Of a stretch of DNA of 64,000 nt, positions 63,282 to 64,000 are shown one piece after another. Location: assembly GCA_018697195.1 (NCBI GenBank), contig CM031869.1, forward strand, positions 17,186,411-17,250,410, in the 5' to 3' direction. This DNA is from Certhia americana. Taxonomy: Eukaryota; Chordata; Aves; Passeriformes; Certhiidae. Within the stretch, counting starts at the first letter, position 1; every line of letters begins with the position of its first letter. A program made the translations under genes and the position numbers. The notes beneath the pieces were generated by a model that made no database searches, was not told the DNA's origin, and saw only the letters and a program-made list of their open reading frames with translations.

Positions 63282-64000
63282 CTGTGGGAGCAGCAGGCAG
63301 AAATCAGATGTTTCAGCAGTTCAGACCTCAAGAAATCAAGAGCTATTTCTCCATATTAGCATTTCCAGAGGAAAATATTTACAGCAACGTTTGTATAGTT
63401 CATTTCTGCAGGATTATGGCTCCCTCAATCAACCAGTGAGGAAATTACAATCTCAGGGACAGCAAGCTGTGCAGTACGAACAGAATCCACCCTCTTGCTA
63501 CAACCACAGGAAAATATCCCAAAGTTTATAAAAACTTTAGGGCACAATGCACTTGGATCTGGATTTCCCCATTTTTTTGGATCCTTTAGTAGAAACAAAA
63601 CTTAGCAGTGGAGATTCCAGTAACACTATTCTTCAGGGTTTTATAATCATCAGTAAGCAAAGTGAGGCATGGAACAGGCTGGAATGTACCCTGTAGGAAG
63701 AGTCAGCCCCTCTGACAAGGTCACTGGGTTAAACCACACTCCTGGAGTTAATTTCCTTATTTGAGCAACGACACCCAGGCCTCTGCTCGAATCACTGCCC
63801 ACAGAGAGAGGCAGGCAGCCAAAACACAAAGGTTACACTCTATTCAAAGGAATCCTGTTTGCCCCCTTTTCCTGGACTCCTCCTTCTCCTTCCCTGTGTC
63901 TCAAGAGGTGTCCCCAGTTTCTTCTAGTTTTTAGGCTGTTCAGTTGTTTTAAGGCTATGATTTAGATAAACAGCCTAACTCTGAACCAGGCTCAGGCCTA
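63282..64000 (-). other. DNAJC18: DNAJC18 intron, continuing past the window edge
   Basis: The acceptor of the 173-bp DUF1977 exon is at 63282-63283 (TGCTCCCACAG read on the - strand). No further exon is seen up to base 64000, so the gene is cut by the window end. Confidence 0.6.

Overview
The window is nuclear DNA from a vertebrate, most likely a bird. Its genes have short introns with GT-AG boundaries. Several fragments of CR1 LINE elements, the typical avian retroposon, are present, and CpG-island promoters mark the broadly expressed genes. The gene order MATR3 - PAIP2 - SLC23A1 - MZB1 - PROB1 - DNAJC18 matches the human 5q31 block as I remember it. I cannot name the species. There are no bacterial, plasmid, phage or CRISPR features.

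Layout. Bases 1-3600 hold no gene I recognise. A GC-rich minisatellite (about 3.69-4.29 kb) abuts a CpG island (4.29-5.23 kb). That island carries the first, non-coding exon of MATR3 on the + strand and a probable divergent first exon on the - strand, which by synteny would be SIL1. MATR3 fills 12.4-30.2 kb: 14 coding exons, 902 residues, two zinc fingers and two RRMs, all joining in frame. PAIP2 starts from a second CpG island near 32.4 kb and has three coding exons (36.0-39.9 kb; 127 residues, the same length as human), with a probable GC-AG intron after the first. From about 41 kb the DNA becomes much more GC-rich, and all four remaining genes lie on the - strand: SLC23A1 (15 coding exons, 619 residues), MZB1 (4 exons, 192 residues), PROB1 (one large exon, interrupted by a 10-N gap in an internal tandem repeat) and the 3' end of DNAJC18 (last two coding exons and a long 3'UTR). 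The rest of DNAJC18 lies beyond base 64000.

Roles. MATR3 and PAIP2 act in RNA processing and translation: MATR3 is a nuclear RNA/DNA-binding matrix protein and PAIP2 inhibits poly(A)-binding protein. SLC23A1 is a sodium-ascorbate cotransporter, MZB1 an ER co-chaperone of antibody-secreting cells, DNAJC18 a membrane-anchored J-domain protein, and PROB1 a poorly characterised proline-rich protein. They form a conserved neighbourhood, not an operon. No human-like SPATA24 is recognisable between PROB1 and DNAJC18.

The most noteworthy observations are: the frame break in PROB1 that is explained exactly by a missing 26+39n bases of tandem repeat; the 13-residue SFG repeat array itself; three ZNF143-like motifs in the PAIP2 promoter; the GC-AG intron; a perfect 15-bp hairpin in a MATR3 intron just before an exon with a possible alternative acceptor; and the very tight MZB1-SLC23A1 spacing. 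Exon coordinates come from reading splice sites and reading phase by eye. UTR ends and repeat edges are approximate.
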